Part shown: positions 12,031 to 22,985 of the stretch, in pieces
Layout: the number at the start of each line of letters is the position of its first letter
Numbering within the stretch: the stretch's first letter is position 1
Source of the DNA: Oehlia diaphana
Taxonomy: Eukaryota; Glomeromycota; Glomeromycetes; Glomerales; Glomeraceae
Assembly (NCBI GenBank): GCA_003833135.1
Contig: QZLH01000016.1
Span: forward strand, 129,120-161,812
Direction: 5' to 3'
DNA length: 32,693 bases
The notes under the pieces: model-generated
Seen by the model: the letters and a program-made list of their open reading frames with translations, nothing else
Database searches by the model: none
What the model was told of the DNA's origin: nothing
Position numbers and translations under genes: made by a program

Positions 12031-13465
12031 ACAAACGGACAATGATAATAATCAAATACAAAAACTAATATCTTAAGTATTTCAAAATGATCATAGAACA
12101 TTCTCATATTTACAATGTATAGATAATAACTAATAAGAATAGGTGTTTGGCTAGTATATATTAAGGAGATCTAATCAATAAAGAATAATTTTTTATCCTA
12201 AATAAAGTATAACAATTAAAATTTCGTTCTATCTGTATTGACTGACAAAGGTATATATCAGCCAGATTAAATCTAAGTAGAGGTGGAATACAGTAGAACT
12301 TTTAGTACTGATAGATTCATTATAATGGAATTCTTTTTAAAAAATTCACAATCTAAATTTCTACTAGAAAAAAAGTTATTAAGTGTGGACAAAATCATTC
12401 ATACTATTAATTAAATAAGAAAAGACTAAAAGACTAGAAATTACATTATATTTCGGAATTAGGACTCCCATTATTATTTATTTAGAAATATAAAGATTAA
12501 ATATAATTTAGTTGGAATAAAGTTACTAAAAATGAAATATCATTACTGCTCAGTGACATATTTTTAGAGTATGGAAAAGTTCAGGTCCAGAACTTTAGGA
12601 CTGAGTCTTGGAAGGACCTGCTGGTCCTAGTTTCGGGACTTAACTCAGTAATCTAATTGGTAGATTATACTATATCATATGAAATATAATTACATTTTAC
12701 TTTACTTTAAAACATTTTTTTTTATTCATGAAATAATGTGGTTTTTTGTGAGAATTTTATAATACTATTAGCATTCTTCTAGTCATTGTGATTAATAAAT
12801 TTATACAGTTACTGTAATTTAGTATTAGCAATATTAGAATTAAATATCAAGAGTAAGTTCTAATTTTAAATCCTAGTTTTAGTCTTTAAACTGAGCCTAG
12901 TTCATCCATATGTCAGAATCTGAAATTTAATCAAACTGTACTTTCCTATTTTTATTAGCAGAGTTATTAAATTTTATTGAGCAATAATATCTTTCTATAT
13001 ATTTTTTATTTACATTTACAACTTCCAGCTGCCATTTTTAATCTTAAGAAGATTTATTAAATTAATATAATAATTTTATATTAGTTTATTTCATTTCATT
13101 TAAAATACAAGACTTATTTGTAAATACAGTGTGTAACAATTCATTATTCTGTTACAAAATTTGGGACAAATTCTTCCTTTCATTAAGTTTTTATTCAAAT
13201 GTCACTACTGATTTATAATTTAGCAAATAATTTTTTAAATTGGAATATTTAAATTTAGTCAGAAGTATTATTAAAAAATTCTTAGAATATTTTTTGGTCA
13301 TTAATATTTAATACGCTCATCTTAGTGTATGTAGACTTTGGACTTCAAATTTATTACGCATGCTCTCATTTTTTCCATTTCTGTATAAAATTATTTAATA
13401 GGATAGAAAACCTTATGTACTTATTCCATCATTATGACAAAATTATCCAAACCTTAAAGATTTAA
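12031..13465. other. Non-coding stretch
   Basis: No gene seen. A small G+C-richer fold-back occurs at about 12575-12660, with a core hairpin AGGACC-TGCT-GGTCCT at 12613-12628 and repeated GGTCC/GGACC words around it. The rest is A+T-rich. Confidence 0.55.
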
Positions 13466-13654
13466 TTCTGCTTTTTCTGCAACTCACAACCTGAAAATAA
13501 CAACTATTTCTGGACATGTCTTAGCATAGTAGAAAACATTAAAAACATTTTTCTCAAACACTTTAATATACTTCAACATTTACTTGCCACTAACTTAAAT
13601 AAATTTCAGACCTTATGCAAAGATGCTATATGCTTTCGTGATCTATTCTCTTGA
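13466..13654 (+). pseudogene. Possible retroelement C-terminal zinc-ribbon fragment
   Basis: A 62-codon frame begins FCFFCNSQPENNNYFWTC and ends at a TGA. The pattern C-x2-C, then an aromatic/histidine position and C-terminal W-x-C, resembles the zinc ribbon seen at the C-terminus of LINE-type ORF2 proteins (compare CPWC...HIWIC at 20255 in this window). Here the expected histidine is Tyr. There is no start codon and nothing clear upstream. It is probably a different lineage from the two better preserved LINE copies nearby. Confidence 0.4.
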
Positions 13655-13837
13655 TTCAGATTTACAGAAACTAATATACAAGACAATATTCATTTATTAA
13701 TTATATTTTCTAAACAAAAAAGATATATACTTGTGCAATCACAAAATTTAAAACATACATAACAACAATGTTATAAAAGGAGGAAAAATAGAAATTATAG
13801 ATTTAATTAATGAAAATTGAAAAAGAAAGTGCTTTTT

Positions 13838-15188
13838 GAGGAGAGCCAAAGATGTGATATTTTTAGAAGATTTATTAGAAATGGATGGTATGATGTTAAT
13901 GAAATGGAAACATTTATGTAAAGAAAAAGGTAAAAGTATAAAAGGGAAAGTGTAAACTTAGTTTAAGCAAGTTAAAGAATAAGTAATTAAAGATCCAATG
14001 TCAAACACAAGAAAATTAAAAAGAATTATATTGATAAATCAACAAAAGCATAATACATCTGAATTATTTCAATGAAAATTAAAAACAAGAGAAAAATAAT
14101 ATTATAACATGGAATGATAATACAGGTATACCAATTTTTTGAAGCAGTTTGTCACATTACTGCAGATATTTTCCCTTAACTAAAAATTATTGTAATGATA
14201 ACTTATGTTAAATCAAACAATGTTGTTAAGAGAAAGTATCACAAAGCCTGCAATGTGGTTGATTGTATCTTCTCTGAATATTCCTCCTATGGTAGCAAAG
14301 CTGTCTGCCAAAAATCTGGTGATCTTTAAAGAATTGTTGTCTTCTTCCATTCTAAGGATGATCTAGACAAAACCATCACTGCGCCTATCTTCTCCTTACA
14401 TGATCCGCAGTTCCATGAACATGATCCATCTGCTAAAAAGGCAGATAAGTAGCTGTGCACCATCATAGTTACTGACATTCCCCTTTTTATTACAGATGCA
14501 CAATTAAGGGGTACCTTCTCCCGTTATGGTATTGTTACCCATTGTAGAATGCGTCTCTCCAAACTTTATCATGCCATAATAATTAATTATAGCGTCAAGA
14601 TAAGAAACAATCCAAAAGTAAATTATATAAAAGAATAGGTATACATTTAATAGTTAAAGAAGGAGAAATAGATATGAACAATTTGCCAAATTTAATAAAA
14701 TGCAAAAGTTGCAAAAGGAATATAAGTAAGAGTAAAGGAAAATGAATATTTAATTTATTTAGAAGGAGAAAACAGTAGAATAATAGAAAAACACAATGAA
14801 AAAGGAGTTATTAAACCTTATGAAACCTTAAATAATATTCTAGCAAAAAATAATTGGATTAAGAATTATAATAAAGAGATAAAAGATAAAATTTACAACA
14901 ATAAAATTGAAGTCATAGACAATCTAATTAAAGTTGACGATAAAAATTTTATTGAATCTTGAAAAATAGTATAATTGAAAGAGATAATTTTAATAGAAGA
15001 AGAAAGAAAGTTTTTCTGATGATAGATACTTTAATAATAAAAAACAAATTAAATAACAAAGGGAAAAGAAAACATATATATAAATTATTTGGATGATTAG
15101 AAAAGAAGATAAAACCTAATAATTTAATATTTTAGCAGAATATAATTTGTATAACAAAAACAAGTTTAAAGTTTTAGTTAGATATATC
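13838..15188 (+). pseudogene. LINE ORF2 remnant, left part (outer element)
   Basis: Interrupted plus-strand frames encode LEDLLEMDGMMLMKWKHL and KQVKE...VIKDPMSNTRKL (13850-14020), then after an RRM-coding insert RIGIHLIVKEGEIDMNNLPN, CKSCKRN and NEYLIYLEGENSR (about 14596-14960). The style matches the long region downstream of the reverse transcriptase in LINE ORF2 proteins of mycorrhizal fungi; this is recognition from memory. Several frameshifts and stops make it dead. The sequence stops at the hAT insertion at 15189 and resumes at 23144. The reverse transcriptase itself is not visible in the window, so this copy is 5'-truncated or its 5' part has decayed. Confidence 0.55.
14226..14583 (+). 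pseudogene. RRM-domain fragment (transposon ORF-like)
   Basis: This block is visibly richer in G+C than its surroundings and encodes one frame with two stops. Its second part, TIIVTDIPLFITDAQLRGTF followed by SRYGIVTHCRM, has the beta1-alpha1-beta2 pattern of an RNA recognition motif. The stretch before it (VVFFHSKDDLDKTI, FSLHDPQFHEHDPSAKKADK) is hydrophilic. RRM-bearing ORFs accompany some fungal transposons, including LINE ORF1s, so it may be a captured or inserted ORF1 piece. It separates the two halves of the LINE ORF2 remnant. The insertion ends cannot be fixed by eye. Confidence 0.5.
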
Positions 15189-15869
15189 TAGGGATTGGAA
15201 CTGATTAAGATTAACTGGTTAATTAATTGGTTAAAGTAGTTAACTAGTTAAGGCAATCCAAAAAATAGTTAAATGGTTTTAAATTAACTGAATAATTAAC
15301 CAGTTAACTTAACTGGTTAAATATAAAGATCATTATATATTTTTTAAATTCAGAACTTCCAATATGGATTTAATGTTTTCCTTATGATAAGTCACCTTAT
15401 AGTCAAGCAGCTCATGATAATCACAAAACTACTAACATTTTGTCTGAAAATCTGCAAGGCAGTCAGCAATCCAAGATGAATACCCTGAATGAATCTGGTA
15501 ATAATCAACAAGATGAAACATTTATGGATATTGATAATAAAGCCAATAATTAACAATCTCAAGGGCAAGCCTCATTTAATGATAAGTGGATAATCATGGC
15601 TAACTAAAAAAATAAACTGATTTGAAACTTGAAACTTTTTTACTGCCTAATTTTGTCTATAACAGGCCATAATTTTTTAAATTTTTTTTATTTTTTATAC
15701 AATATGGATGATATTTTTCAGAATATATTGATTATAGAGATATTGATAAATCTCAAACTGGGTCATCAAGACAACAATCTATTATACCTTCTACAGATTC
15801 TAAAAGATCTTTATTTATAGATTTGGAATTGTTAGCTGGCAGTTAACTGCAGCAAGCAAAGAAATTAAA

Positions 15870-17330
15870 ATTTAAGTCTGAAAAAAGTTTTGTATAGAAA
15901 TTTTTTAAAAAAATTAACAATGAAAAAGTACAATGTATAGTGCCAATAATTAAAAATGAGAAAGAAGAATAATGCAATATAACTTACAAGTATACAAGCT
16001 CTATATCAAATACTTAAATACAGCTTACAATAATACTGAAAGAGATAAGGAAAAAGAGGTAACATATGGTTTTTTTAAATAATATATGTAAATAAAATAG
16101 GAAATTAAGTTTGTATTTATTAATAGGATCTTCAGTCAATGCAACAAATGAAAATTGATACAATGTTTGGCAAGACAAAATCTTATGGAAAATCAATACC
16201 AACATAAGTTAAATATGCTGCTACTTGAGTTTATTGTCACTGATACACTACCATTTTATATCTAAAGAGTAATGGATTTAGAAAACTTCTTTTTGCACTT
16301 GATCTAATATTCCATATATGTGACTTGAAATGACTTGCATAAACTTGAATAATATAAATCATATAGTTAAAGTATTGTAAAAATTAGTGTAGGACAAATT
16401 TATCATAAAAATTGATTCAAAACATGACTCAACTTGACTCATAAGGAACACTAACTTGATCCATTATATTCCATTCCTTGTGATAAAACTCTCAAAAATT
16501 TGATTACAGATATTTATAAAACTGGAATTAATGAATTATTATTTTTAGTAGTTGGTTCTTGTGAATTTATTTCAATTACAACAGACCTATGGACAACAAA
16601 AAGTAGAACAGGATATATTGGAATTACTGGTCATTAGATTGATGAATTTCAAGTCATATGATATATTAATTGCTATTGAAAGTTATTTTATATTCCCATA
16701 CAGCTATTGCTATATCTAATTATCTAGAAAAGTATATTAAAGATTATCAAGATAATGGCAGTAATATGAAAGCAGCTATTAATAATTTAAATCAAAAAAT
16801 AAAAAAATACAAAGGTTGCCATGTGTGGCTCATACATTACAGTTGACAGTTATTAAATTATTGAAGTCAATTAATAAGCAAGTTAGGTGTTATAGAAAAT
16901 TAGTTAAATTTTTTCAATTACCAAAACAGTCTGATGACTTCAGGAAATGCAAAATGAGGTTAATAAAAAAAATCAATCTTTAACTGAAATTTCTGATGAT
17001 GAACCATTTGAAAGTTTTTCCACAAATATACTTAAAAATATTAATAAAGTGCCAACATGTTGGAACTTCAAATATAATTCATGGAAATGTTTAATTGAAT
17101 TAAAATACCCATTCTTTGTTTAAATACTATTTTACCTCTTAAAGATGATCAAAATAATAAACTTGATAGTGAATGTTTGCAAAAAATTATGATTAATGGA
17201 TTCTTTTAAATGAATTATATAGTCTTTTTAAGCCATTTGATGAAGTGTCAACTTATTTTAGTGGAATTAAATATGCAACAGTATCATCAATATTACCATT
17301 ATATATACATTAAAATTAATTTATAAGAAA
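15870..17330 (+). pseudogene. hAT transposase (BED-finger type), decayed
   Basis: Identifiable pieces in order: a remnant of the N-terminal BED zinc finger (SEKSFV then NEKVQCIVPIIKNE, about 15875-15960); EFIVTDTLPFYI near 16228; the catalytic-domain start ISITTDLWTTKSRTGYIGI (about 16569-16630); DNGSNMKAAINN near 16755; LPCVAHTLQLTV (16816 on), a hallmark of hAT transposases; a tryptophan-containing CWNFKYNSWKCLIELK near 17065; and FKPFDEVSTYFSGIKYATVS (17226-17290). The reading frame shifts repeatedly and contains many stops. The C-terminal hAT dimerisation domain was not found and may have been deleted or displaced by the insertions that follow. It lies in the expected position inside the TIRs of the 15189-23135 element. 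Confidence 0.85.
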
Positions 17331-17737
17331 AATTGAAAGAGAAATATCCTTCTTTTATCTCTTCTAACAGAACAAGTAGAATTTCTTCAAAATGAGTTGT
17401 CTTCAACTTAACGAAAATTAGCTAAGATAAAAGAATGAAATAATTCTCCTCAATAAAAACCTTTGATACTTAAATGCTAGTTGGGAACTGCAAGATCAGA
17501 CTGAGAAAATAGAAGAAAAATTAAAGTTCTTAAACAAGAGTGAATTGGCCTTCAAAATACTATCTCAGATCTGCATTCTTCTAAGGCAAATCTTGGCCAG
17601 TTACTTCTTAACCTTAAAGGTATATTATAATTACTTATTCTTATTTTAATATTAAATCTCTAAAAATATTTTTATTGAAATTTTTTTTTTTTTTTTTTTT
17701 TTTTTAGAAGAAAATATCGCCTTGAAAAATCAATAAT
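17331..17737 (+). pseudogene. Coiled-coil gene fragment with a probable intron
   Basis: The plus strand reads LLTEQVEFLQNELSS, then RKLAKIKE, then in another frame YLNASWELQDQTEKIEEKL and FLNKSELAF, all heptad-like and rich in E, K and L. It ends LLLNLK, a GT at 17630, a 78-nt A+T-rich span with a poly(T) run (17683-17705), AG at 17706-17707, and a phase-1 continuation EENIALKNQ before a stop. There are several stops and shifts. I cannot name the parent protein. Its position after the hAT transposase core could mean captured host sequence or a later insertion. Confidence 0.4.
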
Positions 17738-17810
17738 TCTTTTTGGATTTTAAAATTTAATAAAATTTTAATATATTTTATTTTCAACAATTATATTTTT
17801 GTCTCATAAA

Positions 17811-18955
17811 TCAATTAAGATTTTTATTTAAGTTTTTCATATTTAGCAATTCTCCACTCATAGGGTTTCTCAATATTTTCCTGTCTAATTCTTTCAATTT
17901 ATAATATCCATTCAGTAATATCTCATGTATTAAGTATGGTTCTGACTACTTATTATTCAATTTATTTGATTTAGAATTTTGTTATGCTCTATTGTATCTT
18001 AATACTTCATCTTTTATCTTAAATTCTTCTTTTCTTTTCTCTTTACTATCATGGTATTCTTTCTGTTTGCTTGAGATCTTAGAATTTCTTCTTTCACTAT
18101 ATTTCTTTAAAAAGTTAGTTCTTCTATAATTTCATCTAATCCTTCTGTAGTTTGGGTTTCTTTTCCAATAAAATTAGCTTCTCTACCATATACTAAGTAA
18201 AATAGTTTAACCTTTGTAGAAAAGTGGGGTTTATTTCTACATACAAATAATACTGAAGGTATTTTCACATTCCATATTTCCTTGTAATTTTGCTAATAAT
18301 TCAAATAATGTTTTATTAAATCTTTCTACTAATCTATTTGTTTGAAGGTGATAACTGGTTGAAAGATTATGTTTTATATCAAATTTTTCCATCAACATGC
18401 TAACTACTTTATTATTAAAATGTATTCCTCTATCACTTATTATCTTTTATAATGACATATAATTTTTTTATATAAAAATTTTACTACTTTCTCAGCAGTA
18501 TCTCATTTAGTTGTTTTAGCTTTTGGCCATTTTGTAAAATAATTCATCGCTACTAAGATATATCTATTTCTTCTTTTTATACTAAGTAATGATCTAACAA
18601 AATCTATACCTATCTGATAAAAGGGTTTTTTTACTTTTATTGGGTTAAGTTTGTTCTTTCCTATGGGATTTCCTCTTCTGTAACATTTATCACATAATTT
18701 AATATACGCTTCTATATCTTTCATCATACCTTTCCAATAATATTTTTCTTTAATTTTATTTTGAGTTGCCTTTATTTTAAAGTGTCCTAACAATTCATGG
18801 TCATGCATCATATACATTAATCCCTCATATACATGGTTTTTGATAACTTTTAATCTCTTTCCATTTTTAACTCTATATAATACTTCTTTAATATTTTTGT
18901 ACTTTAAGTCTTTTGGATTATTCATTAATAAATATTTATATTCTTCTTCATCCAT
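17811..18955 (-). pseudogene. Ty3/gypsy retrotransposon integrase, decayed
   Basis: The best frame, 18503-18955, encodes 150 aa. It contains the H-H-C-C zinc-binding domain (HELLGH...LCDKC) that precedes retroviral-type integrase cores, then IGIDFV, the first catalytic Asp region, and VAMNYFTKWPKA, where Asn replaces the Asp usual in DYFTKW. A TGA ends the frame. After a frameshift the minus strand continues with KIISDRGIHFNNKVVSML (second catalytic Asp, about 18426-18446) and RLVERFNKTLFELLAK (catalytic Glu, about 18310-18350), and reaches a C-terminal segment with PYLIHEILLNGYYKLKELD that ends at 17811-17813. Such C-termini are usual for gypsy integrases. No reverse transcriptase, RNase H or LTRs were found nearby, so only the 3' part survives. 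Confidence 0.85.
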
Positions 18956-19452
18956 GACTGACTAATTCATAAATTCACTTATTTTTTATAAACTTTTCTC
19001 CAACTTTTATCATCATTCTGAATTCTGATGCTTTTATATTTATTTTTATTTTCATTAATATTTTGGTGCATCTTTACTATATCCATATATTCTTCTTTAT
19101 TTAACATTGCATATAAAGCTTGATAACCTGTACTACTCTTGCCTGTCTCCCTTCCAATATAATTTTTCCAGCATTTATCATTTTCTTAAAATATTACTAT
19201 CACATTATTAATCAAATTCTTATATTTGAATATTTCTGTTTCCATTTTATGATTTCCATAAGGGGTCATTAATCCTCTATCAAAACTTTGGGTTTTCTGA
19301 TAAAAATATTCACTATAAGGTAATTTATCTAGTATAATAATATCTTCATCATTATATGTAATTATCCTTCTATTTATTTCTTCTTGAATATCTTTTAATT
19401 TTTCAGTAACTATTTTCATTTGGTCAAGCATTATTTTTACTAAATATTCCAT
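18956..19452 (-). pseudogene. Unidentified ORF upstream of the integrase
   Basis: The minus-strand frame 19186-19452 starts ATG and encodes 88 aa with a coiled-coil-like N-terminus (IVTEKLKDIQEEINRR), an acidic patch (YNDEDIIILD) and TPYGNHKMETEIFKYKNL. After its stop, coding-like sequence continues to about 18990 in a second frame: GRETGKSSTGYQALYAMLNK, then EEYMDIVKMHQNINENKN. Together they look like one frameshifted protein of about 150 aa. It has no reverse transcriptase or protease motifs. It reads in the same direction as the integrase and lies immediately before it, so it may be part of the same element. I do not recognise the family. Further coding-like minus-strand sequence (FEIVTQCDKSCENEHKILFD) extends to about 19640. 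Confidence 0.4.
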
Positions 19453-19782
19453 TTGTTAAGTTATTATTTAATTTATCTTAAAATGTTTTATTTCTTTTCT
19501 TGTCTTTCAATTTTACTTCTTTTAAATAATTTTTGCTTTTTAAACACTCATAGATTATCAACAACTATTATTTTATCAAATAATATTTTATGCTCATTTT
19601 CACATGATTTATCACATTGTGTCACAATTTCAAATCATTTGTATTCCTAATTAGTTAATTAATGCTTCTATACTTGTTTATTTACAGGGTTAATAGTTTG
19701 AACTTAATAATCTTTATATGAACTAATATCCAAAATCTCCCATTTTAGAATAGATGACAAATTATATCTTTATCTTAATTTT

Positions 19783-21304
19783 TTGAATATACTGTTAGTA
19801 TTGAAGAATATTAATTTGAAAATTTTCAATGGAAAAGTGAAGGCGATAATAGTAACAGAAGAAGTTAAACTACTTGCTCTCAAGATGGAGTTAATTAAAT
19901 GTAAGTCTATAATAGAAGAAATTGTAATAAAAAAAGAAAACATACTAGTTGATGATTACGTGTTAAGATGGAATAAAATTCTGATTGATAGCACATATAG
20001 GTCATGGTTTAAAGAACTAAGTTATAATATAGTGAAAATGGATGTTATTTTTTTAAATTATATTAAGGATATTTTTATTGATTCTAATGGTGCAAATTGT
20101 TTAGTCAATGGAAGGAAACATTCAGTTTGCTTAATAATGAAATTATAGGAAAGATGCTGGGTCAAGGACTTGGCGAATTAAAATTTTTTTTCAAATTTTA
20201 CCAACATATGTCACATTATGGAAAAGAGGAGTGTATGGAATACTGAATGACAAATGTCCATGGTGTCTAGTTTTCGAAGAATCTTGGGATCATATCTGGA
20301 TTTGTAGTAAAAATAATACTATTAATGAGATGGAATTATTTAATAGAGTATTAGTAAAATAACATCAAAAGAATTGAATATTTTTACAGGGGAGTTTGAT
20401 TGTAAAGAATTTGAAGACAAATTGATTGAAATTGCATCAACTTGATCTTTTATTATGTCAACAGATGGAATTTTAAGAGAAGTGACATGTGGTTTAATGA
20501 ATGAGAAATGGTTAACATCTTTTCACCAATCTGAAGAAAAGAAATTAATGCGCAGGATCTTATCTGAATATTTGGACAATATTTATGATAAAATTTGGAT
20601 TACTCAATGTGATGAGACTATAGAGTTAGAAAAGCAAATGGAAATTTCTAGGAATATGAAACAGAAAAGATATAGGTTAAAAGATAAGGTTAATAATGGG
20701 ATATCGCAGAATAATTTAGAAAAACAAAAAAATACTAGTAAAAGAATAAAAACTTTAATAAAAATAGATTTAAAAAACAATGTTAAAAGTGACATATTTA
20801 GTTTAGGCATTTCAGATTAGGGATGGCAACGGTCGGTCATGGTTGGTTATCAGTCGGTCATAACCAGTTAAGGGCCTTTGACCGACTGACCATTTTGGCT
20901 GACCATTTTTCTGACCATTTAACCGACCATTTGACCGACCATTTAACTGACCATTTAACTATTTTTTTAATGAATTTAATTAAGAAAAAACGTTAAAGTG
21001 TTTTTTTTTTGATTAAATCCACTAAAGTAATGTTATAACAACTTTTTTTATTGATTAAGTTCGTAAAAAAAGTGTTAAATGATTAAATGGTCAGTTAACG
21101 GTCAGTTAAACGGTCAGTTAAATGGTCGGTCAAACGGTCAGTCAAACCGGTCAGTTAAACGGTCAGTCAGAAGCCTTTGACCGACCGATATCGGTTATGG
21201 TCATAACCAGTCATGACCGGTTAATAACTGTGACCGTTGCCATCCCTATTTCAGATCATTTTAAAATAGGTAATCAAGTTATTAGTAATTTAGTGAATAC
21301 ATAG
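19783..21304 (+). pseudogene. LINE ORF2 C-terminal region (inner element)
   Basis: Frames in order: 19783-20148 (VDDYVLRWNKILIDSTYRSW and onward), a shifted piece with PTYVTLWKRGVYGI, a zinc ribbon CPWC-x8-HIWIC at 20255-20305, then 20455-20817 with MNEKWLTSFHQSEEKKL and YDKIWITQCDETIELEKQM and a lysine-rich tail. The ORF is split by the MITE at 20818-21248 after the codons for GISD. Beyond the MITE the same frame resumes with HFKIGNQVISNLVNT and a TAG at 21302-21304. The reverse transcriptase is absent through 5' truncation. The KIWI-x2-CD motif is shared with the outer LINE (24140-24165), so the two are relatives. Confidence 0.7.
20818..21248. mobile_element. hAT-type MITE, 431 bp, inside the LINE ORF
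   Basis: Perfect 17-bp terminal inverted repeats TAGGGATGGCAACGGTC and a perfect 8-bp target duplication TTTCAGAT (20810-20817 and 21249-21256). Both halves carry arrays of GGTCAGTTAAAC-type units in opposite orientation (CTGACCATTTAAC words at about 20895-20960; GGTCAGTTAA words at about 21090-21170) around a short A+T-rich centre. The element has no transposase. Its motif family differs from the AACTGGTTAA and GCCGATC arrays of the other two hAT-type elements here. The perfect ends and duplication make it the youngest insertion visible in the stack. Confidence 0.93.
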
Positions 21305-21527
21305 ATAAATTTAATTTTGATATAATTGTGATTAGCATGCAGGATATGTTAGTTATATATTTTAGATTTTACTCTAAAATTTTTATATGGAGAGGTGTAG
21401 TTTATAATTTTAAACTAGCTTCAATATATTTTATTGTACTTACTAGTTTTTGTAATGTGTTATAAATTACTAATGAAAGGAATTAAATACGTTTATAAAA
21501 AAAAAAAAATCTCCCATTTTAGTATAG

Positions 21528-22985
21528 AAATCATTTTATTTGTTCCATACAAACAAACAACTATACCATATTTGAGTTATTTTGTCATATTAGATCTCAT
21601 GATTGGGTTATATATTATAGAAATTAAAAACTTCTCATCATCATATGGGTTACAGTTAAATTATTAATCAATTTATTGGGTTATTAATTTTAATTATCTT
21701 TATTAAATTATCTTCAATTATTATTAAAATATTTATTTGGGTTACATTTTATTCATCAAATATTTGGGTTAAATTAATAATGTCAATTTATGCAATTATT
21801 AATTAATTATTAAATGGGTTGATCAAAAATTTTTTTAATTTCATCAACATATGCTCAAGTATCAATTTCATATTCAATTGCTGTAATCTATAGAGTTAGT
21901 AAAAATTAATATAATTGGTATGATATTTTGTTGACTTAAGATATTAAGAATATCAATTAACTAAAAATAAAATAAAATAAAAGTAAGTACAATCTTTCCA
22001 GATGGATACAATCTTCCCAGATGAGTACAATCACTTTTGATGGATACAATCTTTCCAGATGAAGGTTTCTAGCTATACCTACTACCTAAATACGAAATAA
22101 AATACAAATGAGTACAATCTCTCCAGATGAGGGTTGACATATATACCCATAACTAAAGTAAAAAAAATGTTGATAGTTAATATTTACAAGCTACTGTTAG
22201 CTTAATTAATATGTTAGTTTGCCTTTTCTAATATATAATGATTAGAAAGAAGGTTATTGTCTAAGCTCCAGTCCTAAACAATCAAAATTTTGCCTAATCC
22301 TAGTCATCTGTACACAACTTCCAGGAGAAGGTTATTATTTATTGCTGAATAATCATTTTTGGGTTATAAATTCCAGGCTTTATTTCCAATAATCATTTGT
22401 TGCAGACATATATGAAGATAAATCTACTTTGCAGACTTATATGAGGATAAATCTACCAATTCTCATATTTGCCATGCAAGAAAAGCTGCCACTTTTTCCA
22501 TGACAAGTGAAGTTAATTGAATAAAATAAGAACTTTTATTAAATAAAATGCATTGCTTGGTTTATTATTACATAATAAATATAAGATATGAATTTTGGGT
22601 TATAAAACATAATATTTATTGGGTTAAAATTATTACATTGTGAAAATAAATATAATATTAAGATTAATTAATATAAGAATAACTTTGTAAGAACTAATAA
22701 GGTAAATAAATATTATAATTAAACACTTGAAATGTTTATCAAATAATAACTAATGATACTGTATATCTATAAAATCTTTTGGAGAAATTAGGTTAAGAAC
22801 AATCATTTTTATTATTTCAATTTTATCATTTATCTATTATTATTTATATAAATTATGTATTTAAATTTATTAGATATTTATAATAAAGTTAATGTTTTAT
22901 CATAAATATGCATAATTTTAGGGTAAAATTGCAATAGGTTTATCAAATATACAAATGGGAAAAATAAAAAAACTTTTAAAAACAT
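21528..22985. other. Non-coding interior of the hAT with minor tandem repeats
   Basis: No gene is recognised. A 19-bp unit (TACAATCTTTCCAGATGGA and variants) repeats four times in tandem at 21988-22063, with another copy at about 22113. A 29-bp unit (GCAGACATATATGAAGATAA onward) is duplicated at 22402-22459. The word GGGTTA recurs at least eight times without a fixed period (21605-22625). This could be the 5' part or LTR of the gypsy remnant, but no matching copy lies on the other side of the integrase. Confidence 0.5.

Larger units (their letters stand above)
19754..21508 (+). mobile_element. 5'-truncated LINE copy (inner element)
   Basis: The element is bounded by a 19-bp target duplication with one mismatch: ATCTCCCATTTTAGAATAG at 19735-19753 and ATCTCCCATTTTAGTATAG at 21509-21527. 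It ends in a 13-nt poly(A) (21497-21509; the last A is shared with the duplication). A long variable target duplication plus a 3' poly(A) are signatures of target-primed reverse transcription. Only the 3' end of ORF2 is present. Without the later MITE the copy would be about 1.3 kb. It lies inside the hAT element and reads in the same direction. Confidence 0.85.

Noticed and set aside
12575..12660. MITE around the GGACC hairpin
   Set aside because: The fold-back is short and its outer ends do not match convincingly; no target duplication was found.
20604..20810. 68-aa minus-strand hydrophobic frame
   Set aside because: It is the complement of the lysine-rich LINE tail, so the hydrophobicity is an artefact of AAA/TTT.
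17640..22985. Complete LTR retrotransposon around the integrase
   Set aside because: No matching LTR pair, primer-binding site or reverse transcriptase could be seen; only the integrase end and an unknown ORF remain.
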